A stretch of DNA of 64,000 nt from Humulus lupulus (lineage: Eukaryota; Streptophyta; Magnoliopsida; Rosales; Cannabaceae), in assembly GCF_963169125.1 (NCBI RefSeq), contig NC_084802.1, positions 119,292,903-119,356,902 of the forward strand, written 5' to 3'. Positions within the stretch are counted from its first letter, which is position 1. Each line of letters starts with the position of its first letter. Made by a program: the position numbers and the translations under genes. This document shows positions 32,291 through 43,370 of this stretch, piece by piece. The notes under the pieces were generated by a model that saw only the letters and a program-made list of their open reading frames with translations, did no database searches and was not told where the DNA came from.

Positions 32291-33169
32291 ATCTCACTCT
32301 TAAGCATATTACTTTCTCCCATAAGCACTATTTTGAGACTTGAGATAAATTACATAAATAAGAGAAATATAATAAGTAGCCCATTCAAATTTTAGAGGGA
32401 TCTTTTATCACAAATTTGAGAAATATACATTGCAAATAACACATTCCAGATCATGTGTTCCAGATCACGTGGCAACAAATAAAAAGTAAAAAGGCAAACA
32501 TAGAAATTTAAGATAGAAAACAAAACCTTGCTCTGAATAGAGAGTTTCGTAAGGGGTTGGTTGGGCGGAGAGAGCATCTGACACCATGAATGGGGCTTCG
32601 GAGGAGGGGGGTTTGTCTTTGTTGGTGGGCTACTACCACAAATCGGTCACTGTCCACAATGGGAGCTATGGAAGAAGGGAGATTTCGAATCAGACGATTG
32701 TCTAGACAATCAAAGTGGCAAGCTTTGAAAGGGCTGTTACGAATGGATTGTATGATGAAATCGCCAGAAGGAGAAAGCTTTGGCATTGGGTCTTCTCTGA
32801 CCTTAGGGCTAGTAAAAATGAAACTTTTTTTTTTCTTTCAATTTAGCACTTCCCGCTTATTTTAAGTGATATTGGATCCAACATGAAAAAAAAAAAAGAA
32901 AGGCTCCCAAAATTTTCTATCTACAGCTTATTGTATCATAACATTTGTAACTCTTCTTAAAATACATAATATAATATATATTAGAAGATTAATACATACT
33001 TTTTTTTCAAAAAAAAACAAGATTAATACATATTTTTATTAATATATATTTAAAATTTAGTCTTAAAAGTTATTAATTACTACATATTTTTATAAATGTA
33101 TCTACATAATTTAGTTTATTTTAAAATTATATTATTCATTAATTATATATTTAGATTTTTTATTTGAAT
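32290..33169. other. Sequence of unknown origin inside gag of element F
   Basis: It probably belongs to the CACTA-like insertion. It contains an open stretch on each strand near 32510-32865 without a recognisable domain, then A/T tracts. It could be a captured host fragment, but nothing in it identifies one. Confidence 0.3.
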
Positions 33170-33509
33170 TTTGGCGACATTTATGACTATCGACATTGAA
33201 CTTTTATTAATTGTCGGCGTTGGGGTCAATAGCGACACATTTTAACTGTCAGCATTGGTCTCGAATTAACTTTCGGCGTTGGGGTCAATAGTGACACATT
33301 GTAACTGTCGACATTAGTCTCGAATTAACTGTCGGCGTTGGGGTCAATAGCGACAGTCAAAAGCAATGGTGACAGCTATTAGCTGTCTGCGTTGGTCTCT
33401 ATGCCTACAGTTTTTAACTGTCGACGTAGAGTCCCGCTAAGCAATTACGACAGTAAACTCTATTGACTGTCGTGGTTGGGTGTCAGTAGAGCCCAATTTT
33501 GTAGTAGTG
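33170..33509. mobile_element. CACTA-type DNA transposon terminus with subterminal repeats
   Basis: The right end reads TTTTGTAGTAGTG (33497-33509), the reverse complement of CACTACTACAAAA, a typical plant CACTA (En/Spm) terminus. Just inside are copies of GTCGGCGTTGGGGTCAATAG at about 33213, 33272 and 33331 (period 59-60 bp) and related GTCGAC/GTCGGC words, as expected for transposase-binding subterminal repeats. Gag coding resumes exactly at 33510. The matching left end was not found; the insertion may extend back to about 32290 or be truncated. Confidence 0.6.
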
Positions 33510-34580
33510 GCATTCCAAGCTTCACAGGCAGCTCGTGTAGAGGCCGATTCATTGGTCAATGTAAAATAGCAACTTGGTGAATCATGGAAAGCATCTTTGA
33601 GTAGATTTGCCAATGTTACAACAAGGGCTATGGACGTTGATGATAGCTCCAAGCTCATGGCAATGAGGATAGGAATCCTGGGGGGGAGGCGACCTATGGA
33701 AAGAACTCCAACGAAAAGGAGTTAAAAGTGTAGATGAGTTCTTGGCCCGAGCTCGAGAGTGGATAAACCTAGAAGAGGCGCGATTTGCTATCGCTGGAAC
33801 CAGCCAGGCCCCTATCCAACCCGCTGGAGTGGTGACAGATGTTGCAACTACGGCTTAACCTATTACCCATAATAACCAAGCACGAAACAACAAGAGGAAG
33901 GGGAATGGTGAGGGCGACCAGAACGGCACGAAGAAGAAAAATTCTGTGGAGAAATTCAAGTCCGTTTATGCCACCTACACTGACCTAATGAAACACCTAG
34001 GAACATATCTTCCTAGCAAACTCTAATCACCTCCCGTGGAAGAAGCTATAGCCTTTAAGGCATCAGAGGGTGAAGAGAGACCCCTCAAAGTTTTTCTGAT
34101 TCCACAATGACATCAGTCATAACAGTGATGATTGCTGACAGCTAAAGGATGAGATTGAGACTCTCACTTGGGTTGGACCATTAGCCCAGTAAGCCCGAAA
34201 TCGAGTAGTTCCCAATCAAGCTACCGGGTAGAATTCTCATCCAGCTCTGGAAGCCTCGATAGGTCCATCTAGAGCTCAGATGAATCTGGTCAATCCTCCC
34301 CCAATAGTAGGAGAAGATATAACTACTATTTCCGGAGGACCTCATTTGGCGGGCACGAGCAGCGGGGCCCAAAATAGGTATATTAATGAGTAGAAAACTC
34401 ATAACAGTGTGGAGTTTCTCCCGGAGCAGCGGTTATCAAAACAACAACAATTGGAAAAACAACCAATCATTTTTCACGGAAGAGGACGCTAGCCACGTCC
34501 AGTTCCCACATATTGACCTGCTGGTGGTAACTGTGTATATCGCTAACTGAAGTGTACGGAGGATACTCATGGATAATGGA
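33510..34580 (+). pseudogene. gag: Gag C-terminal region and protease start of element F
   Basis: The frame reads FQASQAARVEADSLVN, ESWKASLSRFANVTTRAMDV and VDEFLARAREWINLEEARFA, the end of a Retrotrans_gag domain. A degenerate knuckle region FHNDISHNSDDC with QLKDEIETL parallels FHNDYGHDTNEC in element B. Near 34490 FTEEDASHVQFPHIDLLVV leads into VRRILMDNG, the start of the protease active site, where element E is inserted at 34581. Several stops are present. Confidence 0.72.
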
Positions 34581-35929
34581 TGTAATGACCCAAAATTACT
34601 AATAAGGCTTAAGGGCCTTGATTAGAGTGCCAGAAGGGCATAATTGGTTTATGTGTGATTTAAATGATTAAATGTATGATTATGTGATAAGCATGCTTAT
34701 ATGATTGTATGGATATATGAGATGCATGATTGTGAGTATTAGTATGCATGTAGGCCCCGTTTAGATTATAAGGACATATTTGTAATTTTGACCCGTTGAG
34801 GGCATAAACATGATTATTTGCGATAATTGTTTAGACCACATTATTATGTGGATATATTTGTAGCTTGTGACTCGAGGTGATCCTAGTGAGCGGTTTAGCG
34901 AAAAAGTCACGGTGGAGATTTATACCCGGCTCGAGGGAGCCTTGGGGTATTTCTGGGAACTTGGGAAATATATTAGAGACGGGATCGTGCTGGGAGGCTC
35001 GGGGGTCGATTCCAGCACCCCATTTGGTGGAATTGGGGCTTCCCGAGGGATCAGGATTGGTCCCGAGATTAGGTTATGGAATTGAATGTTAATGAGGGTT
35101 CTATGTTACGTTTGTGACTAGGTGTACACTAGGGTTCAGATGGGATCGTGCTCGAGGATCCTTTCAATTAACCAAAGCACTCGAAATTAAAGGTAAGAAA
35201 CTACACCCGGTTATGTTATTATGTTAGGACTAAGATTTCCCTATATTTGTATGTGATGTCATGAGATTGTATTATGCCATAGGGACATGTGATAAACGGC
35301 CTAAGAGTGTCGGAATCAATATTTGTGCATGGGGCGCGGATCGGCCACTGGTAGCTGAGGTTAAGTACATAATCATTGAGCTCGGCCTAAGCGAGCCGGA
35401 GTCTGAATAACTGATTAATGGCTTGTAGGTTGGTATCATTGTTTATGTGAGCAATATGACCTGTTGTATATCTGATTGACAATTTGTGAATTATCAATCT
35501 GTTGGTTGTCACTTATGCTATGCATTATAGTTTTCTTGCTAGGCCTTGTGTCACGGGTGCTACGTGGTGCAGGTATAGGGAAAGACAAGGTGAACCAATC
35601 CTGAGTAGGAGAGCTCTGGGGCTGAATGTACATAGTCAACTGATCAGCCGCCTTGGCCGAGGACTAGTACAGGGACAGGAGAACCTAAAATGTCTATTTT
35701 TTCCTTAGAGTGGCCAGTAGTTGTATATTTGCTGGAGTTTTGTAAATTGTCCTTAAACTTTATTTCTTTTGGGATCCCATATATGAAATGTTTATTTAAA
35801 TGAAATGAATCTTTTAACCCTAGTTCAATTATAGTTTCAGTAACACGTTTCTAACGAAATGACTTGATTAGCAAGTTTGTACCTTTATAAACACATAGTG
35901 TAACGGTCTTGGCTACCAAGGGCGTTACA
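34581..35929 (+). repeat. 5' LTR of element E
   Basis: 1349 bp, TGTAATGACCC...GGGCGTTACA. Its start matches 40883-41092, and both ends match the solo LTR at 44888-47063, which is about 830 bp longer. Confidence 0.9.
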
Positions 35930-35932
35930 ACT

Positions 35933-35944
35933 TGGTATCAGAGC
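35933..35944 (+). other. Primer-binding site of element E
   Basis: TGGTATCAGAGC, initiator-tRNA type, three bases after the LTR. Confidence 0.9.
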
Positions 35945-36369
35945 GTCCTAGGTTTAAGGGTTCCTGAAGACTGGCTGGACATGTACATTCACCGCTAAAG
36001 GCAAGCTCGACTCAGGGTTTGGTAATTGTGTATACATGATTATATGCTTATATGATTGGAAATGAATGTGAACGCTGATATTTGTTTGATTAATAGGAAG
36101 CGTGAGATATTGATAGGGCCTAGCCCTTGACTGCTGTGTGATGATATCGAGACATGCTTATTAGCATTGCTGTGTATGTGAATGAATATTTGAATAAACT
36201 GTTATATCTTGATTGCTTGTGAATGGTTGTGTTCCAATGGAGGATTATGAAAGGATTATTGCTCTGTCATCATAGTCTGACTGCCGAGTCGTTGATTGCA
36301 GATTAACTTGGATAGCTATGCGTCCAAGATGATCTGTATGACTTACCAGCAGTAGGTCTAAGACAAAGG
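35945..36369 (+). other. Leader between primer site and gag, element E
   Basis: About 425 bp without a supported reading frame, typical of the untranslated leader of a chromovirus. No other feature seen. Confidence 0.55.
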
Positions 36370-37424
36370 ATGATGACCAGAGCCAGACCCCTCTGTCAGT
36401 CCTTGAGGATTATGGCAGACATGCAAATCCGACTTCTGAGCTAGGAAGAGCAGATCCGACTTTTGAGACAGCAGGCCCCGTCAGGGAGTTCTGCCCCTAT
36501 TGGGCCAGCTACAGTGGTACCAGTAGTACAGCAAGCAGAGGTTTGGAATAGATGGGAGTTGTTATATGAGCGGTTCATGAGACAGCATCCTCCAACTTTT
36601 GAAGGGGGACCAGATCCATTGAAAGTTAAATAGTGGATGAGTATTATCACCGCTATCTTGGACTTTTTGAAGGTAGAGGGTCATGACAGAGTGGCCTGTG
36701 CTGCATATATGTTGAGAGAGGATGCTCGCATCTTGTGGGAAGTAGCATCACAGACTAGGGATGTTGCTACATTGATTTGGGAAGGATTTAAGGATTTTTT
36801 CAGCCAGAAGTATTACAATGTTGCCATCAGGGCAGCGAAGGTTAATGAATTTGTGGGATTGGTTCAGGGAAGTATGACAGTTACAGAATATGCCCTGAAG
36901 TTTGACAGACTTGCAAAGTTCGCACTAGATCTTGTGCCTAGTTATGCAATTAGGCAGGACAGATTTATCAGAGGGCTTAATGCTATGATAGCCTGCAATG
37001 TGAGGATTACAACAGTTCCCGGAGGGAAAACTTATGCCCAGGCTATTGAGAAGGCTCTTACCGCTGAGGAAGCAGAGAATAAGATCTGGAGGGAGAGTAC
37101 GACAAGGTGGGAGGGCTGCAGGGCGGTGCCTCAATACTCTGGATCTGGTAGAGGCGGAGGCCCCGGTGATTGAAGAGGATGACCCCTTATGCTCCGATCG
37201 CTCTTGATTCTGATAGGAGAGGTCGAGGTACTCAGGGTGGCCGTCAGGGAAGCAGTGATTCATGGAGGAGTTATCCTGAGTGCACGAGATGTAGAAGACG
37301 CCATCTGGGTGAAGGCTGGGCTAAGGCCTGTTATGTGTGCGGGGTGGTAAGATACCTCAAGAAAGACTGCCTAACAATGAAGAAATGGGAAGCAGGGAAG
37401 GTGGACAACTTGACTCCAGCTTGA
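36370..37424 (+). pseudogene. gag: Gag of chromovirus element E
   Basis: The frame from about 36370 (MMTRARPLCQSL) contains QHPPTFEGGPDPLKV, VACAAYMLREDARILWE, FKDFFSQKYYNVAIR, KVNEFVGLVQGSMTVTEYAL and FDRLAKFALDLVPS, a standard Gypsy Retrotrans_gag domain. After a frame change at about 37172 the C-terminal zinc-binding part reads CTRCRRRHLGE and CYVCGVVRYLKKDC, where the knuckle His is replaced by Tyr. In-frame stops include TAG where QW is expected near 36630. Confidence 0.84.
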
Positions 37425-38339
37425 GTGTTCACCCCGACGCAGGCAGAGGCTAAGGCTAGTCCTTCAATAGTGACAGGAAAACTTTCTAGTGCTAGTTCTC
37501 CTTTTACTGTATTGATTGACTCTGGTGCTACACATTCATTTGTTTCTAGTAAGGTGATTGATAGACTGTGTAGACCTAGTGAGTATTATACTGCGAGGTT
37601 TGGAACTATATTGCGTTCAGGAGAACTGGTAGTTTCTAGGAGATGGATTAGAGCACTACCAGTGATGGTTGATGGTAGGGAATTGCCAGTAGACTTGATT
37701 GAGTTGGGTATGGGAGACTTTGACATGATTTTGGGGATGGATTGGCTGGTTAGACATGGAGCTACTATTGACTGTAGGAAGAAGATGGTGACCTCTGAGC
37801 CGGAGGGTGAGGATCCCTTTGTCTTTGTGGGAGCGGTATATGGACCCCGCGTACCCATGATATTTGCGCTGAGAGCCAGAGATTTATTACAGGGAGGATG
37901 TATAGGCTTTCTGGCTAGCGTGATGGATACCACCAGGGTGTTGCCAGCAGGGCTGGAGGAGACCAGATTGGTTTGTGAGTTCTTGGATGTATTCCCTGAG
38001 GATTTACCAGGGTTGTCACCACATAGAGAGATTCAGTTTGTTATCGAGTTAGCGCCAGGGACAGAACCAGTGTCAAGGGCACCATATAGAATGGACCCGG
38101 CAGAACTGAAGGAATTGAAGATACAGTTACAGGAGCTTCTGGATTTGGGGTTTATCAGGCCTAGCTACTCGCCATGGGGTGCTCCAGTCCTGTTTGCGAA
38201 GAAGAAGGACGGGACTCTGAGAATGTGTATACACTACAGGGAATTGAACAAGTTAACTCTCAAAAATAAGTATCATCTACCACGGATTGACAACTTGTTT
38301 GATCAACTACAAGGAAAGACGCTATTCTCGAAGATTTAA
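37425..38339 (+). pseudogene. pol: Protease and reverse transcriptase start of element E
   Basis: [20 protein letters not shown] is the retropepsin active site with DSG intact, followed by [20 protein letters not shown]. Reverse transcriptase begins with [34 protein letters not shown] and [20 protein letters not shown], and stops at FSKI where the catalytic Asp of motif A should follow. The first stop is TAA at 38337-38339. Confidence 0.88.
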
Positions 38340-39581
38340 TTTTGATCTGGTTATCACTAGCTGAGGATCAAGGACGAGGACATACCGAAGACCGCCTTCC
38401 GAATGAGGTATGGGCACTTTGAGTTTCTGGTCATGTCGTTCGGTTTGACCAATACCCCTGCAGCCTTCATGGACTTAATGAATAGGTTGTTCAAGGACTT
38501 CTTGGATCAGTTCATCATTGTCTTCATCGACGAAATTTTAGTGTACTCCAGTTCAGAGGCAAAGCACGAGTTTCATCTTCGACAGGTTCTACAAAGGTTG
38601 AGAGAGCATTAGTTGTACGCTAAGTTTAAGAAGTTTGAGTTTTGGCTACCAGAAGTGAGATTCCTTGGACATATTGTTGGGGTAGATGGGATTACGATGG
38701 ATCCATCTAAGGTGAAGGCAGTAAGAGATTGGCCGAGGCCAAGGAACAGCTCGCAGGTTCGAAGTTTTCTCGGTTTAGCGGGTTACTACAGATGGTTTGT
38801 GGAAGGCTTCTCGAAGATTGCTGCACCGATGACAGAAGTGACACAGAAGAATTTGAAGTTCGTCTGGTCAGACAAGTGTGAGAACAGTTTTCAAGAATTT
38901 AAGCAGCGACTTGTTACTGCACCTATGCTGAGTCTTCCTTCAGAGGAAGGAAAGTTTGTAGTCTATTGTGAAGCATCAAGGTTGGGTTTGGGCTGTGTGT
39001 TGATGTAGAATGAGAAGGTTATAGCTTATGCGTCACGGTGGCTGAAGGAGTAAGAGCAGCGGTACCCTACCCATGATTTGGAGTTAGCAGCAGTGGTATT
39101 CGCATTTAAGGTTTGGCGGCATTATCTGTACGGGGAAGAGTGGGAGATATACACTGATCATAAGAGTTTGAAGTATTTATTTACACAAAAAGACCTGAAC
39201 ATGAGGCAGAGACATTGGCTGGAGTTGTTAAAAGACTATGACTGTGATATTATTTATCACCCAGGGAAAGCCAACATAGTGGCAGATGCATTGAGCCGGA
39301 GGGGCCCGAGTCAGTTATATAGTTCCACCCAGATTTCGAGAGAGTTAGCTGATAAGATGGCCAGAGCGAGGATAGAGTTAGTGGTGGGCCGGTTGGCTAA
39401 CATTACTCTGCAGTTGACCTTGCTAGAGTGGATTAAGGAAGGTCAGTTGGTAGATGCTCAATTACATGAGGTTAGAGAGAATGTCTTAGCAGGAGCAGCT
39501 AAGGACTATTCTATTTCTGAGGTTGGTTTGCTACGGTATCAGGGGCGGATTTGTATCCCAGCTGATGTTGGGATCAGATGA
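38340..39581 (+). pseudogene. pol: Reverse transcriptase C-terminal half and RNase H of element E
   Basis: [40 protein letters not shown] and the catalytic [10 protein letters not shown], where the family has FIDD, so the second Asp is Glu. [17 protein letters not shown] and the RNase H parts [13 protein letters not shown] (Asp replaced by Glu), [17 protein letters not shown] and VADALSRR follow. TAG codons interrupt at about 38610, 39006 and 39050, and several replace Gln codons. Confidence 0.87.
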
Positions 39582-40414
39582 GAGATATTAGATGAGTCAC
39601 ATACTACATCATACTCACTTCATTCGGGTACCACAAAGATGTATCAAGATCTACAGATGTTATATTGGTGGCCTGGGATGAAGAAGATGTGGTTGAATAC
39701 GTGGCCAGATGTTTTACTTGTCAGCAGGTGAAAGCTAAGAATCAGCAACCAGCAAGATTTCTTCAGCCTTTGGGGATTCCCGAGTGGAAATGGGAGGATA
39801 TTACAATGGAATTTGTGGGAGGTTTACCCAGGACAGTAGGGCTTCATGACTCGGTGTGGGTGATAGTGGTCAGATACACCAAGTCAGCTCATTTTCTTCC
39901 AGTGAAGACAATATATACAGTGGATCAATATGCAGAGTTATATGTGAGGGAGATCGTACGTCTCCATGGGGTTCCTAAGTCCATAGTGTCAGTCTGGGAT
40001 CCTATCTTTACCTCCAAGTTTTGGGGTAGCTTGCAGAAGGCTATGGGGACTCAATTGAAGTTCAGCACAACCTTTCATCCTCAGACTGATGGACAATCTA
40101 AGAGGACGATTCAGGTGTTGGAGGATATGCTTCGAGCGTGTGTGATTTATTTTGAGGGATCGTGGAGTAAGTATCTCGCGTTGATTGAGTTTTCATACAA
40201 CAATAGTTACCAATCAATGATTGGAGTGGCTCCCTATGAGATGTTATATGGGAAGAGATGTAGATTACCCATTCATTGGGATGAGATGGGTGAGAGGAGG
40301 TATTTGGGGCCGGACATGGTTCAGAAGACAAATGAAGCTATTGAGAAGATCAGAGCTCGAATGCTTGCCTCATAGAGCAGACAGAAAAGCTACGTTGATC
40401 CTAAGCGTAGAGAC
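39582..40414 (+). pseudogene. pol: Integrase core of element E
   Basis: The zinc-binding end [15 protein letters not shown] is followed by WKWEDITMEFVGGLPR, HDSVWVIVVRYTKSAHFLPV, VPKSIVSVWDPIFTSKFW and FHPQTDGQSKRTIQVLEDML. Relative to the family, the first catalytic Asp (usually VDR) reads Val, and the catalytic Glu (usually QSERT) reads Lys, so strand transfer is impossible. The TAG at about 40373 separates it from the chromodomain part. Confidence 0.86.
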
Positions 40415-40860
40415 GTGGAGTTCCAGGTTGGGGACCACATGTTTCTACGATTTTCACCACTGCGAAGGGTGAGAAAATTTGGGAAGAAGGGCAAGTTGAG
40501 CCCTAGATTCATTGGACCTTTTGAGATCCTGGAAAGCATCGGACAGGTAGCTTACATGTTAGCTTTCCCACCGTCATTGTTCGGAGTTCATGACGTATTC
40601 AATGTTTCTATGCTCCGAAAGTACGTCTCAGATACGACACATGTGCTGAAGTATGAAGACTTGGAATTGCAGACAGATTTATCCTATGAGGAGCGACCGG
40701 TTCAGATTCTGGATCGGAAGGATAAAGTCCTACGGAATAAGACGATTCCTCTGGTTAAAATATTATGGAGGAATAGTAGGGTTGAGGAGGCGACCTAGGA
40801 GATTGAGTCAGAGATGCTGGATCAGTATCCCGAGTTATTCAGATAAATTGCGAGGATGAA
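40415..40860 (+). pseudogene. pol: Integrase C-terminus and chromodomain of element E
   Basis: VGDHMFLRFSPLRRVRKFGK, LSPRFIGPFEILESIG and VHDVFNVSMLRKYV form the GPY/F-like module. The chromodomain follows with EERPVQILDRKDKVLRNKTI and PLVKILWRNSRVEEAT, where a TAG replaces the expected Trp, and then EIESEMLDQYPELF. Chromodomains of this clade target integration to heterochromatin. Confidence 0.85.
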
Positions 40861-40868
40861 ATTCTCAT

Positions 40869-40882
40869 TAGGAGGGGATTGT
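40869..40882 (+). other. Polypurine tract of element E
   Basis: AGGAGGGGATTGT precedes the 3' LTR start TGTAATGACC. Confidence 0.7.
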
Positions 40883-41092
40883 TGTAATGACCCAAAATTA
40901 CTAATAAGGCTTAAGGGCCTTGATTAGTGTGCCGGGAGGGCATAATTGGTTTATGTGTGATTTAAATGATTAAATGCATGATTATGTGATAAGCATGCTT
41001 ATATGATTATATGGATATATGAGATGCATGATTATGAGTATTTGTATGCATGTAGGCCCCGTTTAGATTATAAGGGCATATTTGTATTTTTG
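40883..41092 (+). repeat. Truncated 3' LTR of element E
   Basis: Aligns with the first 210 bp of the 5' LTR and stops at TTTGTATTTTTG. At 41092 it gives way to RNase H sequence of element F. Confidence 0.88.
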
Positions 41093-42040
41093 GCATTCCA
41101 CGACCTGAAACTTGATCATGGGAAACAAGAAATGTTAATGGACCGAAGAATACGAACAGGCATTCCACGACCTGAAAATGCACCTAACTGAACCCCCTGT
41201 ACTATCAAAACTGACATACGGAGAATGTCTGTTTCTTTACCTGGCCATGACAGAAAACGCAGTTAGTGTTGTGTTAGTTTGAGAAGAAAATTGGGCGCAG
41301 AAACCTGTATATTATGTATGTAAGAGGCTTCTCAGATCTAAATCACGATACCCATTGATAGAAAAGCTTGCGTTTTGTCTCATTTTAGCTTCAAGGAAGC
41401 TCAGGCCATACTTCTAGCCCCATTCTATTCACGTCTTTACCGACCAACCTTTAAGGCATGTTTTGCGAAAGCCTGAAATGTTGGGACATCTATTAAAATG
41501 GGCCATCGAACTTAGCCAGTTCAAGATATTATACATGCCACAAACGTCAATCAAGAGCCAAGCCCTTGCTGATTTTTTGACTGAGTGCACAGGTTTGCAA
41601 GACGAATTGATAAGGGAGTCAGTGCAGGAATTGTGGAAAATTTTCATTGATGGATCTTCTAACAAAAATGGATCGGGAGCTGGGATAATCTTAATCTCAA
41701 CTGAAGGACATCGGTTCCATACAACCCTAAGGTTCGCTTTTGAAGCATCCAAGAACGAAGCGGAATATGAGGCCCTACTAGCAGGGCTACGGGTGGCGAA
41801 AGAGCTCAAGGAAAAAACCATCCAATGTTATAGTGATTCTTAGCTCATGGTCAAACAGATATTGGGGGAATACCAAGCTTGAGCCATCAAGATGGCAACC
41901 TATTTGGCTAAGGTAAAGGGAGAGTTGTCTGAGGTCGACTTTAGCTCTGTTGATAAAGTACCCCGCTAGCTAAATTCCAACGTTGATGCTCTGGCTCGAC
42001 TCGCTACCACGAAAGAGGCAAATACATGGAATTAAGTTCC
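41092..42040 (+). pseudogene. pol: RNase H domains of element F
   Basis: Begins with an 18-bp word GCATTCCACGACCTGAAA repeated at 41160. The first RNase H follows: LTEPPVLSKLTYGECLFLYL, VYYVCKRLLRSKSRYP and KLAFCLILASRKLRPYF. The second, archaeal-type RNase H has LWKIFIDGSSNKNGSGAG with its Asp intact, KNEAEYEALLAGLRVAKEL, CYSDS and DALARLATTKEA. The double RNase H places F in the Tat lineage. TAG/TGA codons interrupt at about 41840, 41880 and 41968. Confidence 0.83.
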
Positions 42041-43370
42041 GGTGGAGTTCTTAGAATGCCCAAGTATAACAGCAGGAACAGTTAAGGTCAAAATGATTGA
42101 CATAAAACCGACCTGGATGACTCCCATAGTTGAGTACCTCACAACCGAAAGACAACCTGATGATAGAAAGGACGCGAGAAAGTTGTTATATCAAGCTCCG
42201 CGGTATGTTATGATTGAGGGGATCCTATATCGACAAGGAAATTCGTTGCCCCTCCTGCGATGTGTTCTGCCCGAGGAAGCACATACTATTTTGTAAGAAA
42301 TACACGAAGGCTTCTGCAAAGACCATGCTGAGGGGGCAAAACCTAGCTCTAAAGATACTAAGACAAGGCTATTTTTTGCCCACTTTGACAAAGGACTCGA
42401 TCTCATATGTGCAAAAGTGTGACAAATGCGAATGTTTTTCCATAATTTCCCGAGTTGCTCCAGTCGAGCTAACCATGATCTCATCCCCATGGCCATTTGC
42501 TCCATGGGTAATTGACTTAATTGGTTCTCTGCCAATAGGAAAAGAAGGAGTTCGTTATGCAGTAGTCGCAATCAGTTATTTCACGAAGTGGGTAGAGGCT
42601 AAACCTTTGGCAACTTTCACCTCAAAGAGTCTTGGATTTTGTTGTGAAGAATATCATATGTCGACTTGGACTCCCTAAAAAGATCGTATCAGATAATGAA
42701 ACTCCATTCGATAGTAATCTCTTCACAGAATTTTGTCAAAAATATGGCATAACAAAGAGTTTCTGTCGGTAGCATACCCACAAGCCAATGGGCAGGTCGA
42801 GGCCGTAAAGAAAACCCTGAAGGCGAGCTTAGAGAAACGATTAGATGAGGCCAAGGGATTATGGCCCGAGGAGCTCTCGCAAGTACTCTGGGCCTACTGG
42901 ACCTCACATCGAACCTCTACGGGACATACCCCTTTTTCTATGTCCTTTGGAAGTGAGGCTATGCTCTTAATTGAGGCAATGGTGATGACCCACAAACAAA
43001 AGAACTTTGATCAGAATCATAAACACGAGCTACTAAGTGCATCCCTTGATCTAATCAAAGAAAATTGAGAGGCATCACAATTACAGCTTGCCCATTATCA
43101 ACAGAAGATCACTCGTTATTTCCATTCAAAGGTTAAGGGTCGCAGACTTGGATTAGGCGATCTGGTTCTCCGAAGGGTCTTTTTAGCAAATAATGATCCA
43201 AAGGACGGCGTGTTAGGGTTGAACTAGGAAGGATCGTATCAAATTGTAGAGGTCCTGCACGAAGGAACATTCAAGCTAGCCCAATTAAGTGGGGAAATAG
43301 TCACATGGACCTGGAATGCCCTACACTTAAAAAAGTATTATCATTATTTTCGTTGTCTATAATGTTTTTA
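42041..43370 (+). pseudogene. pol: Integrase of element F
   Basis: LLRCVLPEEAHTIL and EIHEGFCKDH begin the zinc-binding end, KILRQGYFLPTL and VQKCDKCECFS complete it after a frame change. The core has VIDLIGSLPIGKEGVRYAVV, with ISYFTKWVEAKPLA where the family has Asp before Tyr, an intact SDNE for the second Asp, and QANGQVEAVKKTLK for the Glu. The end (about 43230-43340) contains the GPY-like region in degenerate form and NALHLKKYY. Several frame changes and stops. Confidence 0.82.

Larger units (their letters stand above)
34581..41092 (+). mobile_element. Element E: Tekay/Del-like chromovirus (Ty3/Gypsy), 3' LTR truncated
   Basis: Its 5' LTR is 34581-35929 and its primer site 35933-35944. 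Gag, protease, reverse transcriptase, RNase H, integrase and a C-terminal chromodomain run on the plus strand, followed by a polypurine tract and 210 bp of the 3' LTR (40883-41092). The overlapping LTR parts differ at about 9 of 210 positions. It lies in the protease of element F. The chromodomain type and gag knuckle suggest the Tekay (Del) clade. Loss of the 3' LTR end together with adjacent F sequence points to one deletion. Confidence 0.9.

Noticed and set aside
32510..32865. Opposed open frames as a captured host gene in the CACTA-like insertion
   Set aside because: Neither strand shows a known domain, and splice or family evidence is absent; kept only as sequence of unknown origin.
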